DNA from: Porphyromonas sp.
GTDB lineage: Bacteria > Bacteroidota > Bacteroidia > Bacteroidales > Porphyromonadaceae
Assembly: GCA_030532365.1 (NCBI GenBank)
Contig: JAUNLH010000001.1
Location: forward strand, 33,082-97,081
Direction: 5' to 3'
DNA: 64,000 nt
This document shows positions 6,838 through 15,644 of the stretch, piece by piece. Made by a program: the position numbers and the translations under genes. The notes under the pieces were generated by a model. The model made no database searches, was not told where the DNA came from, and saw only the letters and a program-made list of their open reading frames with translations. Within the stretch, counting starts at the first letter, position 1. Every line of letters begins with the position of its first letter.

Positions 6838-9800
6838 AGTTGCACCTCCTCTATATCCTTCATCTGATACCATAGATATCCTTTAACCTTTTCATAACCA
6901 GCCAAGTGGAGCAGCTTCATGTAGCCTTTCACCTGCGTCTGATAGCCTGGCTGGGGGGCTCCAAACTTGTAGTCGATGATGCTCACCTCGCCACTCTCCC
7001 TATTGATCACTAGCCTGTCGGGGCGTCTTTGATGGGCTCCGCGCTCCACGATGTCCTGCTCCATCAAGATGAGGTTGCGGTCGGGGTCGAACCAATCTGC
7101 CACCCTAGGATCAGCGAAGGCGAGCTCAAAGTTGCTCCGCCACTGCTCTTTCTCCTCCTCAGATAGCAGTGAGGTAGCCTTGAGAGCCATGGCAAAGTCA
7201 TCTCGCCTGTAGGTCGTCGCCAACAGAGCATGGAGTGTCGTGCCAAGCGCCATCTCATCTGTCTCCCACTCTTCCTTCTGTAAATCAGTCAGTTCGAGCC
7301 CATCGTACTGTGGCGTGGCTGCGATCTGGGTGAGCTTTACATGGGCACCGGAGGACGCTAAAGCCCCGACCTTAGAGGGGCCTACCATCGTATGTGGCTT
7401 GCCTCTTTCATAGATATTGACGCTGCCTCCTGGTGCAGCAAGCCTCTGCTGGATCACCGATGACACATATCTCCTAATTCCACTGTCGGGCTTCTCTTTA
7501 GCGTACACATAGAGCTGCTCACTTGCCCTAGTAAAGGCGACGTAGAGCAGGTTAAGGTCATCGAAATAGTCCTTCTCGCGGATGGCTTCGTACGCATCTG
7601 AGAGGAGCGAATCTATGTTCTCTCTCTTGGTTGAGGAGGGGATCAAGAGGTGCGAGAGATCGGTGTCAAATAGCTCGTTACTCGCACGTCTCTGGTCGTC
7701 AAGCTCGATCAACTCTACCCCCGAGGTGGTACTCGACGAGATCTCCCAGTCGGTATAAGGCATCACCACAACCGGAAATTCGAGCCCCTTAGATGAGTGT
7801 ATCGTGAGGATGGAGATCCTATTCTGTTGCTCCTCACCCATATCTACCTTAGCATCGAGACCCTTCTCTTGCCACCATTTGCAGAACTGTCCATGTGTGC
7901 AAATGCCATGGGAGGAGTAGCTGTACAGCAGGTCAAGGAAGGAGTTGATGTATAGAAGCTCCTCGTCCGGTAGCTCTCCGAGCGTCTGGACTACCTTGAG
8001 AGCGACATCGTAGATCGAATCTCCGGAGGAGCGATAGCCCATCAACGCCTCCAGCGTCTCGCCACTCAACCCCTGTTGCCATGCCACTAGGCTGAGCTTT
8101 TGCTCGTACAAACGATCACCCGAGTTCGAAAAGTAAAAGAAGAGAGCTACGATAAGTCGGACGGTCGGAGAGTTGGTCACAAGGAGCGCTTCACTGGATG
8201 TAAAGTCGAACTTCCCTGCCTCTTCCGGGTGGAGGTGTTGCAGTTCCGTGAGTAGGTTAGCTACCTTTGTCGCTTCCGTCCCCTTGCGGACTAAGATTGC
8301 GATGTCACCGGGTCGATAGCTCCACTTATCTTGCAACTCGATGAGGAGCGACTCCAGCATCTCGCGCATCTGGCTATCCTTCTCATCTCGATCCTCCTTG
8401 TATAGCTCGATCCGCACATATCCACCCTCCTCGTTACCGCTAGCCACCTCTTGCCTGACGTTGTGCGCATCTTCGGCACTCTCATACACCGCCTGATGAC
8501 TCGCTACATCCTGATCTTTAACACCATAGAGATCCGAATATCCGTAGATGTCAGAGAAGAAGTCGTTGTTAAACTCCACCACACTCTTCAAGCTGCGATA
8601 GTTGGTCTCGAGCGTCTTCTCGATGGTACCCGGCTTGCTGAGCTCTCCAGCCATGATCTCGCTCGAAGCCCCTCTCCATCGGTAGATACTTTGCTTTAAG
8701 TCGCCCACGAGATAGCTCTCATCACCGCCTCCCATGGCTTCCTCGACAAGCGGCTGTAGGTTATCCCACTGCACTTGATTGGTGTCTTGAAACTCGTCGA
8801 TCAAGTAATGATGTATCTGACTTCCAATCCGTTCGTACATAAAGGGGATGTCATCCTCACCGATCACCTGCTTCACCAGGTCATTGATCTCCCCTATGAG
8901 CAAGATCCGCTCCTCATGGAGGTACTCCCTCAGTTCGACCCAGAGATCCCTGAGTATGGGTATCAGGTCGAGGTACCTTAGGAGTATCTTATCGATTGTA
9001 TAGATGATCCTAAGCTCGTCTCTCACAGCTTCGTAGTGGCTATCTTCCGCCTCTATCAGATCGCTCAGGCAAGTCAATAGTGCCTCCTTTGCCTCCTCCA
9101 CCAAAGGGGCTTGGCACTCAAACTTGATCTTCCCCTCAGGAATCTTCTTACGCACTGTACCATGGATCAGGCTCTTCTCCTTCACAATCTTCTCCATGAT
9201 CTCCTCCTCCCTTGCTGTGAGCACCGATGGGAGGAACTTATAGCTTGTACTCAAGGGGTCGACGTCATACCTCTCCACCACCTCTCGGACCGCATCTAAC
9301 CACTGCCTTATAGCGTTCAAATGCTTTTGTCTCCTCTCATAGGCTTTCCCCCTGATCTCCAGGAGATGCTTCCGATAGTCCGAAATCAAGAGATCATAGT
9401 CCTGCGCGTCTGTCTCGAGGATCCTCCGACCTACGCCGTAAAAGAACTGCTCTGCTATCTCCGACGTTGCACTATGGACGTTGAAGTTAACCTCCTCCTC
9501 AGCCTGCGCCTTAAGTAGCGCTTCGATCCACTTATAGAGCGCCTCGCCGGCAGACATCTTCAATAGGAGGCGGTCGAGCGATAGCTCTATCGGCAGTCTA
9601 GGATTGAGCTCCACGTCTGCCGTCACATGGTTGCCACTGCCACTTAGCTCAAGAGCAAAGCTCCGCACCACCTCTAGGAAAAAGGAGTCAATCGTCTGAA
9701 CTCTGAAGGCGCTGTAATCGTTCAGAATCGCCTCCAGAGCGGCTCTCGCACGTGCTGCCAACTCATCATGAGAGATCCCTAGCTCCTCGCCAAAGTCTTT

Positions 9801-10013
9801 GGTCATCCCACTCCCAGGATTGGTCGAGGCGTTGTGCAGCTCTCGCAAGATACGGTCACGGAGCTCCTTAGTTGCCTTATTGGTAAAGGTCGCGACCAGG
9901 ATGTGGCGAAAATAGTCCTTCTGGTCTGATGCCAGAAGCAACCGCAAGTACTCACGCGTGAGCGTGTAGGTCTTACCACTCCCTGCTGATGCCTTGTAGA
10001 TTGTAAGACTCAT
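6834..10013 (-). CDS. UvrD/RecB-family helicase-nuclease (AddA-like)
   Basis: This is a large ATP-dependent DNA helicase with a C-terminal nuclease, expected to process double-strand ends for recombination. The 1059-residue product opens directly with Walker A (ASAGSGKT, residues 8-15). It has Walker B LIDEFQDTN and helicase motifs GDLKQSIYRWRGA and ILTIHSSKGLEFP. The C-terminal PD-(D/E)xK-type motif is RPDRLV followed by IIDYKFG and YQTQVKGY. I chose the ATG at 10011-10013 because the fold begins there and a GA-rich ribosome site precedes it. No AddB-like partner is adjacent, which is unusual if it works as AddAB. It follows the SUI1 gene by 10 bp and overlaps rlmN by 4 bp. Confidence 0.88.
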   Translation of the reverse strand: MSLTIYKASAGSGKTYTLTREYLRLLLASDQKDYFRHILVATFTNKATKELRDRILRELHNASTNPGSGMTKDFGEELGISHDELAARARAALEAILNDYSAFRVQTIDSFFLEVVRSFALELSGSGNHVTADVELNPRLPIELSLDRLLLKMSAGEALYKWIEALLKAQAEEEVNFNVHSATSEIAEQFFYGVGRRILETDAQDYDLLISDYRKHLLEIRGKAYERRQKHLNAIRQWLDAVREVVERYDVDPLSTSYKFLPSVLTAREEEIMEKIVKEKSLIHGTVRKKIPEGKIKFECQAPLVEEAKEALLTCLSDLIEAEDSHYEAVRDELRIIYTIDKILLRYLDLIPILRDLWVELREYLHEERILLIGEINDLVKQVIGEDDIPFMYERIGSQIHHYLIDEFQDTNQVQWDNLQPLVEEAMGGGDESYLVGDLKQSIYRWRGASSEIMAGELSKPGTIEKTLETNYRSLKSVVEFNNDFFSDIYGYSDLYGVKDQDVASHQAVYESAEDAHNVRQEVASGNEEGGYVRIELYKEDRDEKDSQMREMLESLLIELQDKWSYRPGDIAILVRKGTEATKVANLLTELQHLHPEEAGKFDFTSSEALLVTNSPTVRLIVALFFYFSNSGDRLYEQKLSLVAWQQGLSGETLEALMGYRSSGDSIYDVALKVVQTLGELPDEELLYINSFLDLLYSYSSHGICTHGQFCKWWQEKGLDAKVDMGEEQQNRISILTIHSSKGLEFPVVVMPYTDWEISSSTTSGVELIELDDQRRASNELFDTDLSHLLIPSSTKRENIDSLLSDAYEAIREKDYFDDLNLLYVAFTRASEQLYVYAKEKPDSGIRRYVSSVIQQRLAAPGGSVNIYERGKPHTMVGPSKVGALASSGAHVKLTQIAATPQYDGLELTDLQKEEWETDEMALGTTLHALLATTYRRDDFAMALKATSLLSEEEKEQWRSNFELAFADPRVADWFDPDRNLILMEQDIVERGAHQRRPDRLVINRESGEVSIIDYKFGAPQPGYQTQVKGYMKLLHLAGYEKVKGYLWYQMKDIEEVQL

Positions 10014-10023
10014 CCTCGCTCCC

Positions 10024-10377
10024 TCAATTACCGCTTCCCCGCTTACGACTTCCCCGATACCCCCATTCCAGCAATAGCTCATGTACACGATCCACCAGAT
10101 CGCCCTGCACTATGATCTCACCCCCTTTCGCACTGCCGCCGACCCCACAGGCACCCTTGAGTCGCTTCCCAAGCGCCTTCAGATCCTCCTCCGACCCCAC
10201 AAAGCCGGTCACTAGCGTCACCACCTTGCCCTTACGCTGCTTGGTATCGCGCTGTATCCTCAGTGGCTGATCTGCCTCGGGGAGTGTAGGCTGATCGTCG
10301 TACTCAGGTCGCTCTATCTCAGCTTGGTAGTCCGGATTGGTAGAAAATACCATCCCACCCCATTTCCTCTTTGCCAT
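10024..10377 (-). CDS. SUI1/YciH family translation initiation factor-like protein
   Basis: This 117-residue protein is related to eukaryotic eIF1 and E. coli YciH, and may influence start-site fidelity. The C-terminal SUI1 fold is clear: KGKVVTLVTGF, then DLKALGKRLKGACGVGG (the GG loop) and GEIIVQGDLVDRVHELL. The N-terminal 45 residues are polar and probably flexible. It lies between the S41 protease (14 bp upstream) and the helicase (10 bp downstream) in one operon. The role in bacteria is poorly defined. Confidence 0.88.
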   Translation of the reverse strand: MAKRKWGGMVFSTNPDYQAEIERPEYDDQPTLPEADQPLRIQRDTKQRKGKVVTLVTGFVGSEEDLKALGKRLKGACGVGGSAKGGEIIVQGDLVDRVHELLLEWGYRGSRKRGSGN

Positions 10378-10391
10378 TGCTCTACTCTCTC

Positions 10392-12071
10392 TTAGGGTTG
10401 GAGGATCTCTCGATATCTAGCTGGGTCGCTCAGCACCTCCAGTGCCGCAGCCATCGTCGGGTCGGTCTCCAGATTCACCGCATACTGACCTGGATTACCA
10501 AAGTGATGGGCAGCGAGGAAGCCCTTCAAGAGCATCTTCACCTGCTCCTTATGGGGTGCGACGTCGCGCATTAAGTCGGGTGTCAGTGCCTCCTCTAGCT
10601 GTTTGAATGCCTCCTCACTACGCTCCGTGTAACCCTCAAACTCCGCCAACTCTCGCAGCTGCTCCAGAGCAGAGAGGCTCATCTCACCGTAGGTAAAGTC
10701 CTTCTCCTCCAGAAAGGCGACAAATCGATCAAAGTCCTCGTCAGTCACTACCACGTCACTTAGTTGGTCCGCATTTGGACGCTCAAGGAAGAGCTGATTG
10801 GAAAACTGAAAGATCCGCCCCTCAGCCATCATCGGTATCACACTGGCTCCGAGTGTCTCATCCTTGACCTCTATATCTGGGCGAATGCCACCCCCGTCTC
10901 TCACCGGACGCCCCGATGCGGTATAAAATATCTGAGTAAGGCTATCCGGCACACTCGCCACCGATCCATCGGGGTTGCGGTGGCTGTAGTCGAGCTGCTG
11001 GATGCACCGACCACTCGGTATGTAATAGCGCGAGATGGTCACCTTGAGTATACCATCATAGGGCACGGGGAGTGTGCTCTGCACCAGACCCTTACCGAAG
11101 CTCTTGGTCCCCACGAGTACAGCGCGGTCGAGGTCTTGCAACGCCCCAGCCACGATCTCACTTGCGGAGGCGGAGCTTCCATTGATCATCACCACCATTG
11201 GCATCTCCGTGTCGAGTGGCTCCTCTGTCGTGAGGTAGGTCTGTGAAGTCTGCGGCAAGCGCCCCTCGGTATAGAGCACCTTTGTATTTTTGGGCACAAA
11301 CATGCTCAAGATATCTATCGCACCATTCATCACACCGCCGCCGTTGCTCCTAAGGTCGAGGATAAAGCTCTTCATCCTCCCGGTCTCCTCGAGCTTCTTG
11401 TAGGCACGTCGCACATCCTCCGCACTCTTGTCGGTAAAGGAGGAGAGCCGCACATACCCGATACTATCTTGATACATACCGGAGTAGAGCACCTGATCAA
11501 CCACCACATTGCCACGCGTGATCACCACCTCCGTAGGGGTGTCCTCGCCCAGCTTCAGCACCTTTGCTCTCACATCAGTACCCACAGCTCCCTTGAGCTT
11601 GCCACTCACCTTAGAGGGAGTGCCAGGCACTACGCTCTCTCCGTCGATCTCCAAGAAGGCATCGCCCATCTTAAGTCCTGCCTTCTCCGCAGGTGACCCT
11701 GGCATCGGCATTTGCACGTATACGATGCTATCGACCTGCTGGATGTAGGCACCGATACCACCGTACTCGCCCGTGGTCATAAAGGCGAAGTCATCCTTAG
11801 CCATCTCGGGGATATACTCCGTGTAGGGGTCCAGCTGCGACAGCATCGATTGGATACCCCGTGTCGACACCTTTTCGATGTCAAATGTATCTACATAATA
11901 GCCCGCTGCACCTGTGAGTACAGAGCGGTAGACCTCGATAGCCCTACTGAGGTCGAGCTGCTTCTGACCCTCCGGTTTGGGACTTTGACCCCACACCTGC
12001 GGTAGTATCATGCAGCTCATCAGTAGACCCAGTAGGAGCCGTTGCCCCCACCCTCTCGTATTGTATCTCAT
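10392..12071 (-). CDS. S41 family carboxy-terminal processing protease (CtpA/Tsp-like)
   Basis: This is a periplasmic serine protease that trims or degrades envelope proteins from the C-terminus. The 559-residue product starts with a signal peptide (hydrophobic residues 11-27, cleavage near VWGQ). A PDZ domain follows at about 100-190 (GEYGGIGAY and GSPAEKAGLKMGD), then the S41 catalytic core. By position the nucleophile is Ser302 in GSSASASE and the general base Lys327 in SFGKG. A helical extension of about 150 residues follows the core, as in many Bacteroidetes CtpA proteins. It is the first gene of the minus-strand operon through SUI1, helicase, rlmN and MATE. Its leader holds a short hairpin (12101-12128). 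Confidence 0.92.
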   Translation of the reverse strand: MRYNTRGWGQRLLLGLLMSCMILPQVWGQSPKPEGQKQLDLSRAIEVYRSVLTGAAGYYVDTFDIEKVSTRGIQSMLSQLDPYTEYIPEMAKDDFAFMTTGEYGGIGAYIQQVDSIVYVQMPMPGSPAEKAGLKMGDAFLEIDGESVVPGTPSKVSGKLKGAVGTDVRAKVLKLGEDTPTEVVITRGNVVVDQVLYSGMYQDSIGYVRLSSFTDKSAEDVRRAYKKLEETGRMKSFILDLRSNGGGVMNGAIDILSMFVPKNTKVLYTEGRLPQTSQTYLTTEEPLDTEMPMVVMINGSSASASEIVAGALQDLDRAVLVGTKSFGKGLVQSTLPVPYDGILKVTISRYYIPSGRCIQQLDYSHRNPDGSVASVPDSLTQIFYTASGRPVRDGGGIRPDIEVKDETLGASVIPMMAEGRIFQFSNQLFLERPNADQLSDVVVTDEDFDRFVAFLEEKDFTYGEMSLSALEQLRELAEFEGYTERSEEAFKQLEEALTPDLMRDVAPHKEQVKMLLKGFLAAHHFGNPGQYAVNLETDPTMAAALEVLSDPARYREILQP

Positions 12072-12100
12072 AGCTTATATCTCATTTGTCGTTAAGGGGA

Positions 12101-12128
12101 GCACAGCCACGCTTAGGTACGGCTGTGC
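12101..12128 (-). other. Hairpin in the leader of the S41 operon
   Basis: An 8-bp inverted repeat (12101-12108 and 12121-12128, GCACAGCC/GGCTGTGC) with a 12-nt loop lies 30 bp upstream of the protease start. A weak -7-like CAACTTTG lies on the minus strand at 12142-12149, so the hairpin would be in the mRNA leader. In the rest of the 12072-12544 gap I see only the palindromic repeat and the LysM-gene promoter. Confidence 0.35.
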
Positions 12129-12293
12129 CTGATATTCTATACAAAGTTGCCCTTTTTCCATGAGCTACACAACCGACTCAAAGCTGTTATCAAAAAGAAA
12201 ACCAGCTGCACCCTACAAGCGACTCCTTCTCCGAGCAAATAGAGACCTCACCTACCCACTAGTATCTGTGCGGGATCCGAGGGTGGTAAGATC

Positions 12294-12400
12294 GGAGCCC
12301 CGAACTAAAAAAATCTAAGTTCCCAACTTAGATCTGTCGAAGTTCCGGTCTTAGATGCACCGAAGTTGGGAACTTAGATTTTTTTAGTTCGGAACTCCCA
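12294..12400. repeat. 23-bp repeat array (family B, copy 2) forming a long perfect palindrome
   Basis: Units start at 12294, 12317, 12340 and 12363 with exact 23-bp spacing. The last unit carries the inverted form AAGTTGGGAACTT. As a result 12301-12329 and 12363-12391 form a perfect 29-bp inverted repeat around a 33-bp loop. It lies in the divergent region between the S41 operon and the LysM gene, upstream of both. Confidence 0.85.
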
Positions 12401-12502
12401 CATCCCCAAGTTAGCCTCTACCTATTATACAACTCCGAAGGTGGCATTTTTATAAGTACAAGCTCTCACTCCAGAAGTAGGCAAGAGCCTGCCAGAAAAT
12501 AG

Positions 12503-12510
12503 TATATTTG
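12503..12510 (+). promoter_or_regulatory. Putative -7 element of the LysM gene
   Basis: TATATTTG fits TAnnTTTG. A start about 7 bases downstream of it favours the ATG at 12545 over the GTG at 12524. Confidence 0.4.
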
Positions 12511-12544
12511 TAGCATCGGAATAGTGGACAACGAGAGGAACACG

Positions 12545-14263
12545 ATGATAGATAAGATGACAAATAAGTGGAGTTCGGTGCTCAGGCTCTCCCTACTCCT
12601 GCTCCTGACCCCGCCACTCTCGAGCGAAGTGACATTCGCTCAGAGCCAGCAAAAGGTGCATGTAGTCAAGGCGGGTGAGACGATGTACCGCATCGGTAAG
12701 GACTATGGAGTATCGGTAGAGGAGCTATTGAAGCTCAATCCAACTGCCCGCGACGGCATACGCCCAGGGCAGGAGATCAAGATCCCGATGGCACCAGCGG
12801 AGCCCTCTTACCACGCGGTACAGCGCGGTGAGACCCTCTACTCCATCGCTCGACAGTATGGGGTATCGGTAGATCAGATCATGAGGGCAAACCCTCAGAT
12901 AAAGAGTGAGACAGAGCTCGCCACCGGTATCGTGCTGAAGATACCTGCAGGGGGCACTATAGCAAGTGCAGAGGCACCCGTGGCTAGTACCCAGCCGACA
13001 AATACTCCACCACCCCTATCTCCACAAGATGGCTTCGTGGGTCTAAAGGCAGTGACTGTACCTGCCGGAGCCACCATATACTCTCTCGTGCGGAGCACCG
13101 GCTGGACAGAGGAGGAGTTCTTTACCTACAACCCTCAAGCACGTGGTGGGCTCAAGGCGGGGAGCACCATCCTGATACCAGATGTCACACTATCCAATAA
13201 TAAGGCCTACTCCGATGCTTCGCGCATCAGGACTACACTGGTACTGGCACTTCCTTTTGATAGCGAGTCGGGGAGCCGTCGCTTCGCTGATTACTACAGC
13301 GGAGTGCTGGTAGCTCTGCTCGAGGCAAAGCAGTCGGGGCACAATATAGACCTACATACGCTCGACTGCTCTGACAGTCAGCTACAGAAGAGCATTGCAT
13401 ACATCAATCAGCTGGAGCGGGTAGACTACATCCTCGGAGGTGTATCCGAGGAGTCGGTGCTACAGCTGGGAGCGGCAGCTGCCAATAAGGGCGCTGCCTA
13501 CATCATTCCCTTTACCTCGCGCGAGTACCCCGAGCTACAGCGTAGGGATAATAAGATATACCAGATCAATACCCCCCATGTGATCCTCTACCGAGTGGCG
13601 TCGGACAAGTTTGCACAAGAGTACCGCGATCATCACGTGCTCCTAGTTCGCCATCCGAGCGACAGCGGTGACAAGGAGGGCTTCATCAATATACTCAAAG
13701 GGCGCCTCTCGAGCTCTGGCATCTCCTACAGCGAAGTGGGCAGTCACGAGCTGAGCACTCCGGCACAGGTACAAGCGATAAGCATGCGATACCCACGTAC
13801 GGTAGTGGTGCCCACATCAGCCTCTAAAGTGGTTGCCAACAATACACTCACCCCGATCGCTCATGCCGTAGACAGCCTTGCGGTGACCAATGTGACTGCA
13901 TTTGGATATCCGGAGTGGCAGACCTATATGGGCAGTCTGGGCAAGGTCTTCCGTACTACTGAGGCGACCTTTTACACCACATTCTTCGCTGACCCTGGTA
14001 CAGCTGCGTACAAGTCGTTTCAGACCGACTTTCGCAATTGGTACGGTCGCGGTGTAGGCAACACCTATCCTAAGTACAGTATCCTTGGCTATGACACGAT
14101 GAGGTACTTCATCAATCACCTAGACGAGCACCTGAGCGGAGAGAGCAAAGGCATACAGTCGAGCTTCCGATTTGAGCCAAGTCGCAACAACCCCTCCTAC
14201 TTCACCAACGAAGGGATCTTCTTTGTCCGCTTCCAGCGAGGTAGAGACCAGCTACAGTCGTGA
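12545..14263 (+). CDS. LysM-repeat protein with periplasmic-binding-like C-terminal domain
   Basis: This is a secreted, probably periplasmic peptidoglycan-binding protein of unknown exact role. The 572-residue product has a signal peptide (hydrophobic core about 13-25, cleavage near TFAQ). Three LysM modules follow at about 38-81, 89-134 and 168-212, each with the GETxYxIA/RIG-type turn. The remaining 340 residues resemble type 1 periplasmic-binding (LivJ-like) folds, as in many Bacteroidetes LysM proteins. The ATG at 12545 is preferred because AGAGGAAC precedes it and the promoter-like element leaves little room for the GTG at 12524. The stop overlaps the start of the next gene by one base. 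Confidence 0.82.
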   Translation: MIDKMTNKWSSVLRLSLLLLLTPPLSSEVTFAQSQQKVHVVKAGETMYRIGKDYGVSVEELLKLNPTARDGIRPGQEIKIPMAPAEPSYHAVQRGETLYSIARQYGVSVDQIMRANPQIKSETELATGIVLKIPAGGTIASAEAPVASTQPTNTPPPLSPQDGFVGLKAVTVPAGATIYSLVRSTGWTEEEFFTYNPQARGGLKAGSTILIPDVTLSNNKAYSDASRIRTTLVLALPFDSESGSRRFADYYSGVLVALLEAKQSGHNIDLHTLDCSDSQLQKSIAYINQLERVDYILGGVSEESVLQLGAAAANKGAAYIIPFTSREYPELQRRDNKIYQINTPHVILYRVASDKFAQEYRDHHVLLVRHPSDSGDKEGFINILKGRLSSSGISYSEVGSHELSTPAQVQAISMRYPRTVVVPTSASKVVANNTLTPIAHAVDSLAVTNVTAFGYPEWQTYMGSLGKVFRTTEATFYTTFFADPGTAAYKSFQTDFRNWYGRGVGNTYPKYSILGYDTMRYFINHLDEHLSGESKGIQSSFRFEPSRNNPSYFTNEGIFFVRFQRGRDQLQS

Positions 14264-14949
14264 TGATGAGTATAAGAAGTAAGATAGCGGCACTCGCCCT
14301 CCTCTTTGTAGCAACCACCACAGCGGTGGCTCAGGAGTCGAAGTTTCCCCGCCTCCTGATCGGGCCCACCGGGGGTATCAACCTCACGAGCCTTATCTTT
14401 CAGCCCAATGTGGAGCAGACGCTAAAGATGGGCTACGATGGTGGCATCGTGATCCGATATGATGTCGATAAGGACGCCATGGGACTCAAGGGCGTGGATG
14501 CCGGGATATGGCTAGAGATAGACTACTCCAGCAGAGGATGGCACGAGAAGCCTGAGGAGCACCCGGACTACTACTATGAGCGGACGCTCAACTTTATTAA
14601 CGTGCCCTTTATGACACAGTTCTTAGTGGGTCAAGGGCCCTTTAAGTTTACCGTCAACATGGGTGCACAGTTTGGCTACCTATTATCGGAGCAGAGTAGC
14701 ACTAACTTCCCAGAAGAGGGCGTGCCAGTCGTAACCGAACAGCACAACATGCCGGTGGAGAATAAGTTTGCCTGGGGGCTTGGCGGTGGCATAGGTGGAG
14801 AGTACCACTTTGGCAAGGTGGTAGCAGGGCTGAGAGGATCGTACGTCTACGGTCTGGGAGAGATCTATGGCAATAGCCGGAAAGATTACTTTGGGAAGTC
14901 GTCCGAGCAGATCATCTCTGCCAAGCTCTACCTACTCTATGCCTTTTGA
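14263..14949 (+). CDS. Outer-membrane beta-barrel protein (PorT-like family)
   Basis: This is a small barrel protein predicted to sit in the outer membrane. The product of about 228 residues has a signal peptide (SIRSKIAALALLFVATTTAVAQ) followed by alternating amphipathic strands. Typical barrel signatures are seen: GPTGGINLTSL, YERTLNFINVPFM and the final strand AKLYLLYAF ending in Phe. This matches the PorT/OMP_b-brl_2 family in general terms; I cannot tell whether it is the type IX secretion protein PorT itself. The start could be ATG at 14263 or 14266. The upstream stop and this start overlap as TGATG, so translation is coupled to the LysM gene. Confidence 0.75.
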   Translation: MMSIRSKIAALALLFVATTTAVAQESKFPRLLIGPTGGINLTSLIFQPNVEQTLKMGYDGGIVIRYDVDKDAMGLKGVDAGIWLEIDYSSRGWHEKPEEHPDYYYERTLNFINVPFMTQFLVGQGPFKFTVNMGAQFGYLLSEQSSTNFPEEGVPVVTEQHNMPVENKFAWGLGGGIGGEYHFGKVVAGLRGSYVYGLGEIYGNSRKDYFGKSSEQIISAKLYLLYAF

Positions 14950-14980
14950 GTACAAAGACAATAAATCCGAGAAAAAGAGA

Positions 14981-14988
14981 TACATTTG
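14981..14988 (+). promoter_or_regulatory. Putative -7 element of the DUF4827 gene
   Basis: TACATTTG matches TAnnTTTG in the 57-bp gap after the barrel gene. It would give a very short leader and a transcript separate from the LysM pair. Confidence 0.35.
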
Positions 14989-15006
14989 TTTTAGATAAAT
15001 AAAAAG

Positions 15007-15627
15007 ATGAATATGAAGAATATATCAATCGCCCTTCTATCCCTACTCATGGTATTCTCCTTCACAGGATGCAGGAAGAATACACGGCTCTCCTATGTGG
15101 AGATGCTGAAGCGCGAGGAGTCGGAGATACGCACCTTTATGGACAAGGAGGGCATAGTGATACTGCCCGAAGTACCAGAGGGTAAGGTGATGGAGCCCAA
15201 TCAATTTGCAAAGATCAAGGAAGGGCTCTACATCAATATCAAGGATCTGGGAAATGGTAACAAACCGACCTCGGGCAAGACCGTGATACAAGCAAGATTT
15301 ACCGTTGAGAGCCTGGCAGATCAGTCTCGCTTTGAAGTCGAGAACCCCCTCTTTACCAACTACGAGGGAGCAGTGGGCGGTACGAGACCGCTTAACTTTA
15401 TATACCACAAGGATGGTATAGCGATGCACATCGACCCGACCACCCCTTCTGATAATAATCAGATACAGGTGCAATTTGGCTGCGAGGCGCTACTCAGAGC
15501 GCTCGAATATGTATCGGAGGGCGGAGAGGTGAGGATCATCACCTCCTTTAGGACCGGACCTTCGATGATGACAAAAGAGGGTATACCTCTGTATTACAGC
15601 GTAGTGAGGTACGAATTCAAACACTAA
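15007..15627 (+). CDS. DUF4827 lipoprotein
   Basis: This 206-residue lipoprotein has a clear lipobox (FSFTGC, Cys22). The body matches the DUF4827 family of Bacteroidales: SYVEMLKREESEIRTFM near the N-terminus, GLYINIKDLGNG in the middle and a long beta-rich C-terminal half ending GIPLYYSVVRYEF. The fold with repeated strands is reminiscent of FKBP-like lipoproteins, but I see no active-site signature. The function is unknown. It lies 17 bp before the phosphohexomutase gene and is probably co-transcribed with it. Confidence 0.8.
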   Translation: MNMKNISIALLSLLMVFSFTGCRKNTRLSYVEMLKREESEIRTFMDKEGIVILPEVPEGKVMEPNQFAKIKEGLYINIKDLGNGNKPTSGKTVIQARFTVESLADQSRFEVENPLFTNYEGAVGGTRPLNFIYHKDGIAMHIDPTTPSDNNQIQVQFGCEALLRALEYVSEGGEVRIITSFRTGPSMMTKEGIPLYYSVVRYEFKH

Positions 15628-15644
15628 GAAAAGAAGATATATAC

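Noticed and set aside
10014..10088. Upstream extension of the helicase-nuclease to 10088
   Set aside because: It overlaps the SUI1 coding region; the Walker A motif and a ribosome site fit the start at 10013.
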